Of a stretch of DNA of 32,399 nucleotides, positions 29,268-32,399 are shown piece by piece; the first letter of the stretch is position 1; each line of letters opens with the position of its first letter. The notes below the pieces were generated by a model. The model searched no databases. It saw only the letters and a program-made list of their open reading frames with translations, and was not told where the DNA came from. This DNA is from Nitrosarchaeum sp. Lineage in GTDB: Archaea; Thermoproteota; Nitrososphaeria; Nitrososphaerales; Nitrosopumilaceae. A program made the translations under genes and the position numbers. Location of the stretch: positions 1 through 32,399 of the forward strand of contig JAERMO010000003.1 of assembly GCA_016844465.1 (NCBI GenBank), in the 5' to 3' direction.

Positions 29268-30062
29268 ATGGGTCTTTTTGGAAAGAAAAAAGAGGAAATA
29301 GAAGAGACACAGGCAATAAAAAGTGAGGAACAAATTCTAAGAGAGGAACTTGAATCAGAAGTAGAAGAATTACAAAAAGAATTTAGAAAAAACCAAGATG
29401 AAATTAAAAATATTACAACAAAAATGCAAAGTGTAAAAGAAGAATATGATTCAGTAATTAACAATTTGATGTTAATAAAAAAAGAATCAAATTTGGAAAA
29501 AATGGAGTTGGATTCAATAAGACGAGAGCATAGAGACATTAAATCAAAAATAAGTGATGCAACGGAAAAAATAACTGCAAATAAAGATTCAAGTGATGAA
29601 CTAGATAAAACAAAATCGAATATTATAAAAATGAAACAAGAACTAGAAAAATTGGAAAGAGAACATGATGAGATTAAAAAGAAGGTAAAAATCGAGGAAT
29701 CGTCATTACAAGAAATACATAAACAACAGATTCAAACAAAGCAGGAGTTAGAAGAAATTAATTCAAAAGCCTACAAAGCAAAACATGAAGTAGAAAGTCC
29801 AGCGCATAAAGACAATACGAGCATAACAAGTGTATTCACGTCAAAAGAAAAAGGGTTTATCGAAGGAGAAATAAAAAAAGAATCAAAGGGAATAATAGAA
29901 GCTGCAAGTGTGATGGTAGGGTCGTTAAAATCAAAATTGAGTATGGCTGAAAAAGAACTTGAATCAATTCAGAGGATATTAGAAAGGGAGCGTAATGAAC
30001 ATGCACAGACTAAAAATGAGCTTGAAAAACTAAAAAAGATAAAATCTCAGTCTACATATTAG
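29268..30062 (+). CDS. coiled-coil protein
   Basis: Starts MGLFGKKKEEIEETQ...; long heptad-rich K/E helices. ORF-track start at 29202 overlaps the previous gene; ATG at 29268 is in frame and more plausible. Confidence 0.7.
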   Translation: MGLFGKKKEEIEETQAIKSEEQILREELESEVEELQKEFRKNQDEIKNITTKMQSVKEEYDSVINNLMLIKKESNLEKMELDSIRREHRDIKSKISDATEKITANKDSSDELDKTKSNIIKMKQELEKLEREHDEIKKKVKIEESSLQEIHKQQIQTKQELEEINSKAYKAKHEVESPAHKDNTSITSVFTSKEKGFIEGEIKKESKGIIEAASVMVGSLKSKLSMAEKELESIQRILERERNEHAQTKNELEKLKKIKSQSTY

Positions 30063-30090
30063 ATAAAAACAAGATAATTTAATTTTGGAT

Positions 30091-30189
30091 TTAACGCATT
30101 AATTCTGCCGCATATTGAGAGAAAAAGAAAAATGCTATACAACCTCCAATAATTGAAATCCATGCAACAATTTGTTTATTTCTGGACAT
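30091..30189 (-). CDS. 32-aa putative single-TM microprotein MSRNKQIVAWISIIGGCIAFFFFSQYAAELMR
   Basis: Hand-translated; positively charged N-terminus followed by one hydrophobic helix. Confidence 0.4.
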   Translation of the reverse strand: MSRNKQIVAWISIIGGCIAFFFFSQYAAELMR

Positions 30190-30374
30190 TACTGATCAAT
30201 TGAAAAAACACATTATTGAATCTACTTAAACAAAGTTCAAAATTATTTTTTTGAAATTTTTATCAGGTATATTGATTTTCTTAAATTTTTTATGTAATAC
30301 TTTCAATGAAATTCATATCCATCAAGAAATAGCTCAAACTAGATCATAATTAAAAAATGTCGCTCAGAGATAAT

Positions 30375-30560
30375 TTAGCCATAAATTAGGCAATGTTCAC
30401 ATTCACAATTTGTTTGTTGTTTTAACTTTACCAAACATTTTTTGTGTTGCCCAGCTTGACATTGAACACACACTTGATCTATGTTATCAACACTGGTATA
30501 TTTTTTTGATTGATCAAAGCCAAATCCACCATCTTGAGGTCCAACCATGTTTAACTTCAC
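30375..30560 (-). CDS. small Cys-rich putative zinc-binding protein
   Basis: 61 aa; CVQCQAGQHKKCLVKLKQQTNCECEHC. Confidence 0.6.
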   Translation of the reverse strand: MKLNMVGPQDGGFGFDQSKKYTSVDNIDQVCVQCQAGQHKKCLVKLKQQTNCECEHCLIYG

Positions 30561-31021
30561 ATCAAAGCAGTATTTCTACTTCACTAACAGGGTCAAAAAA
30601 TAATGCATCCCATAGGAATAGAAATAGATTGGAAATTAATTTCATCAATATTAAAAAATTAAGATAGAAAAAAGTTGGAAGAATTTGATGATGTATTTTC
30701 CAAAATAAAAGAATTTTCATATGGCTTTATTTTTTATACCTGTTAGACGTCATTTAGGACTAATCTTAAATTGAAAAATATCCTAATCACATCTATTGTT
30801 GTTGTAAATGTAGTAACATCTGATATGGCATATTGTAAATGGATAGACAATGTAAAAATTAAAACAACAAAAAAGATGAATAAATTTTTTAATATATCAT
30901 ATGTTAATTCTAAATCACGTAACTAAAAAAATTGCATCACTTGTAATATTATTTTGTGACAATAGAAATAATCTAGACATAATTTTTAATAACAATAAAG
31001 CTACACATGACATGATGATGA

Positions 31022-31150
31022 ATGAATTGTGAAAAATGTGATATCCAACTCATTGAAACACAAACACGAAATGGCATAACTTTGGGATACTGTAACAATC
31101 ATTTTTGTGCCTCGTTTGGTAAATCAGTTTTTCAGCAATCCATGTCTTAA
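31022..31150 (+). CDS. 42-aa Cys-rich microprotein MNCEKCDIQLIETQTRNGITLGYCNNHFCASFGKSVFQQSMS
   Basis: Hand-translated; CxxC...CxxHxC ligand-like arrangement. Confidence 0.4.
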   Translation: MNCEKCDIQLIETQTRNGITLGYCNNHFCASFGKSVFQQSMS

Positions 31151-31298
31151 ACAAAACATTATTTTCAAGTATTGTTTCTATGCAAATCAAGACTACATTC
31201 AGTGTTAAAACATTGATTCAGTGTTAAAAGATTAACAAATTAATGTATTTCATTAAAGAATCATTCAACATAATATCATTATTTGATTACGCTTGTTT

Positions 31299-31451
31299 TT
31301 AGTCATTATTTTTGTCAGATTTTTTTTCTGATTCTGGTTTGTCCCATAAGTGCATTGTTCCTCGAATCATAAATGAACCGACGATAATTGCAACAATTCC
31401 CCCAATAATAAAAAGAAAAAAATGTCCTATACTTTTCAAATTAGCCAACAT
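31299..31451 (-). CDS. 50-aa putative single-TM microprotein with acidic/basic tail
   Basis: Hand-translated MLANLKSIGHFFLFIIGGIVAIIVGSFMIRGTMHLWDKPESEKKSDKNND. Confidence 0.45.
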   Translation of the reverse strand: MLANLKSIGHFFLFIIGGIVAIIVGSFMIRGTMHLWDKPESEKKSDKNND

Positions 31452-31511
31452 ATATGATAATGTCTAATGCATAATTATAATTGTCTGACAAAGATCACAT
31501 AATAGTGAAAA

Positions 31512-31640
31512 ATGGAAGTACTCATGATTTGCAACAATAAAATAATAGGGTGTTATCACGATAATTCAATTCATTTCGAAGGAAGTGGTAAATGTCTAGT
31601 AAAAGGCTGTAAGTGCGAAAAATATCAAAAAAGTAGATGA
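31512..31640 (+). CDS. 42-aa Cys-rich microprotein MEVLMICNNKIIGCYHDNSIHFEGSGKCLVKGCKCEKYQKSR
   Basis: Hand-translated; CxxxxxxCxH...C...CxC. Confidence 0.4.
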   Translation: MEVLMICNNKIIGCYHDNSIHFEGSGKCLVKGCKCEKYQKSR

Positions 31641-31796
31641 GGAGACGGGTCATATTTAATTAAAATTTTGTAGAGATCCAGATACATAAAATGACAGTTC
31701 CAACCATTGCAAGCTATTTGATGATTTTCAAACCATTGAATTTAAAAAATTCCAACATAGAAAATAGATCTAAAAATCAACAATCAGAGTCAGGTT

Positions 31797-32132
31797 TTAA
31801 TTGAGATTAGATAATTTATGTTCTAGTTCTTGAATTTCTTTTTGGTACATTTCAGCTTTGCTCTGAGCGAATTGTTTTTGTGCATGAATTATTGCAATTA
31901 GTGCTTCTTTGTAATTAGAATCACCCTCTTTGATGAGATTACAGGAATCAAGTGAAGTCAAATGACCAGTAACTGTTGCAATTGCACCCTTCTGATTAAA
32001 TTTTACAATTCCACCAAATGCTTCAATCATCATGTATCCGGATTCAGATTTGCATTTGTAGGTAACTCTGCCTATTTCAGTATTAAATAATTGTGTTATT
32101 CCTCCGGGCAGTTTTGTAACTGTGACTGTCAT
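31797..32132 (-). CDS. hypothetical protein with C-terminal coiled-coil
   Basis: 111 aa; beta-rich N-terminus, AKEMYQKEIQELEHKL-like helical C-terminus; normal codon pattern. Confidence 0.5.
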   Translation of the reverse strand: MTVTVTKLPGGITQLFNTEIGRVTYKCKSESGYMMIEAFGGIVKFNQKGAIATVTGHLTSLDSCNLIKEGDSNYKEALIAIIHAQKQFAQSKAEMYQKEIQELEHKLSNLN

Positions 32133-32179
32133 AAAATATTGAAAATGTATGAAGTATTAATGATTTTAGAAAAATGTTG

Positions 32180-32398
32180 CTAGGCAGCATTGTTTGAGGC
32201 AGTGGATTCAACGGATGCTGCAAGAATTTTATCTATCGTATTAATTGCAATCTTGTCTCTTCCAATTAGTTCAAACTTTTTTATCAGAGTTTCGAACTTT
32301 GTTTCCTCTTGTACTTGCTCATTGACAAACCATTCCAGAAACGCAGAAGTCGGATAATCTTTGTCTTTTTGTGCAATTTCAACCATCTTGTGTATTGC
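32180..32398 (-). CDS. ferritin C-terminal fragment (gene runs off the window edge)
   Basis: ...AIHKMVEIAQKDKDYPTSAFLEWFVNEQVQEETKFETLIKKFELIG matches the conserved ferritin FLxWFVNEQVEEE region; frame stays open to the window end. Confidence 0.85.
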   Translation of the reverse strand, partial: AIHKMVEIAQKDKDYPTSAFLEWFVNEQVQEETKFETLIKKFELIGRDKIAINTIDKILAASVESTASNNAA

Positions 32399-32399
32399 A

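Noticed and set aside
30771-30926. TTG-initiated ~51-aa ORF (MKNILITSIVVVNVVTSDMAYCKW...)
   Set aside because: Open frame but a non-ATG start, and the second half looks like random AT-rich sequence.
1-32399. CRISPR arrays, IS elements, integrases, prophage genes
   Set aside because: No regularly spaced direct repeats, transposase/integrase motifs or terminal inverted repeats seen on reading both strands.

Overview
AT-rich archaeal chromosomal window, most consistent with a marine ammonia-oxidising thaumarchaeon (Nitrosopumilus/Nitrosarchaeum-like). This placement is inferred from gene content and protein style; no search was run. Most of the window is housekeeping: class I lysyl-tRNA synthetase next to an Elp3-type radical SAM/GNAT, CofG and CofH (F420 biosynthesis), PurM, TBP, type 2 methionine aminopeptidase, a Tsr3-like protein, a PAC2-family protein, a DUF1512 protein, an HtrA-type protease, an ArsB/NhaD-type permease, a GT2 glycosyltransferase, a hybrid kinase/receiver pair and one tRNA-Pro(TGG). 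I saw no CRISPR array, IS element or prophage. The less explained parts are: (i) a scatter of very small Cys-rich, putative zinc-binding microproteins, several exactly 42 aa and below the ORF-track cutoff, including a clear paralogous pair with the signature CxNHxxPxxYPIEYxECPxCGxEKI; (ii) an 822-aa solute-binding protein whose motif order looks circularly permuted; (iii) a perfect TACCGTA-CTA-TACGGTA inverted repeat just before the start codon of a winged-helix regulator; (iv) an 83-nt foldable element closed by a perfect 10-bp stem between two divergent genes; (v) a large secreted protein with a lamin-tail-like domain and about seven degenerate beta-domain repeats.
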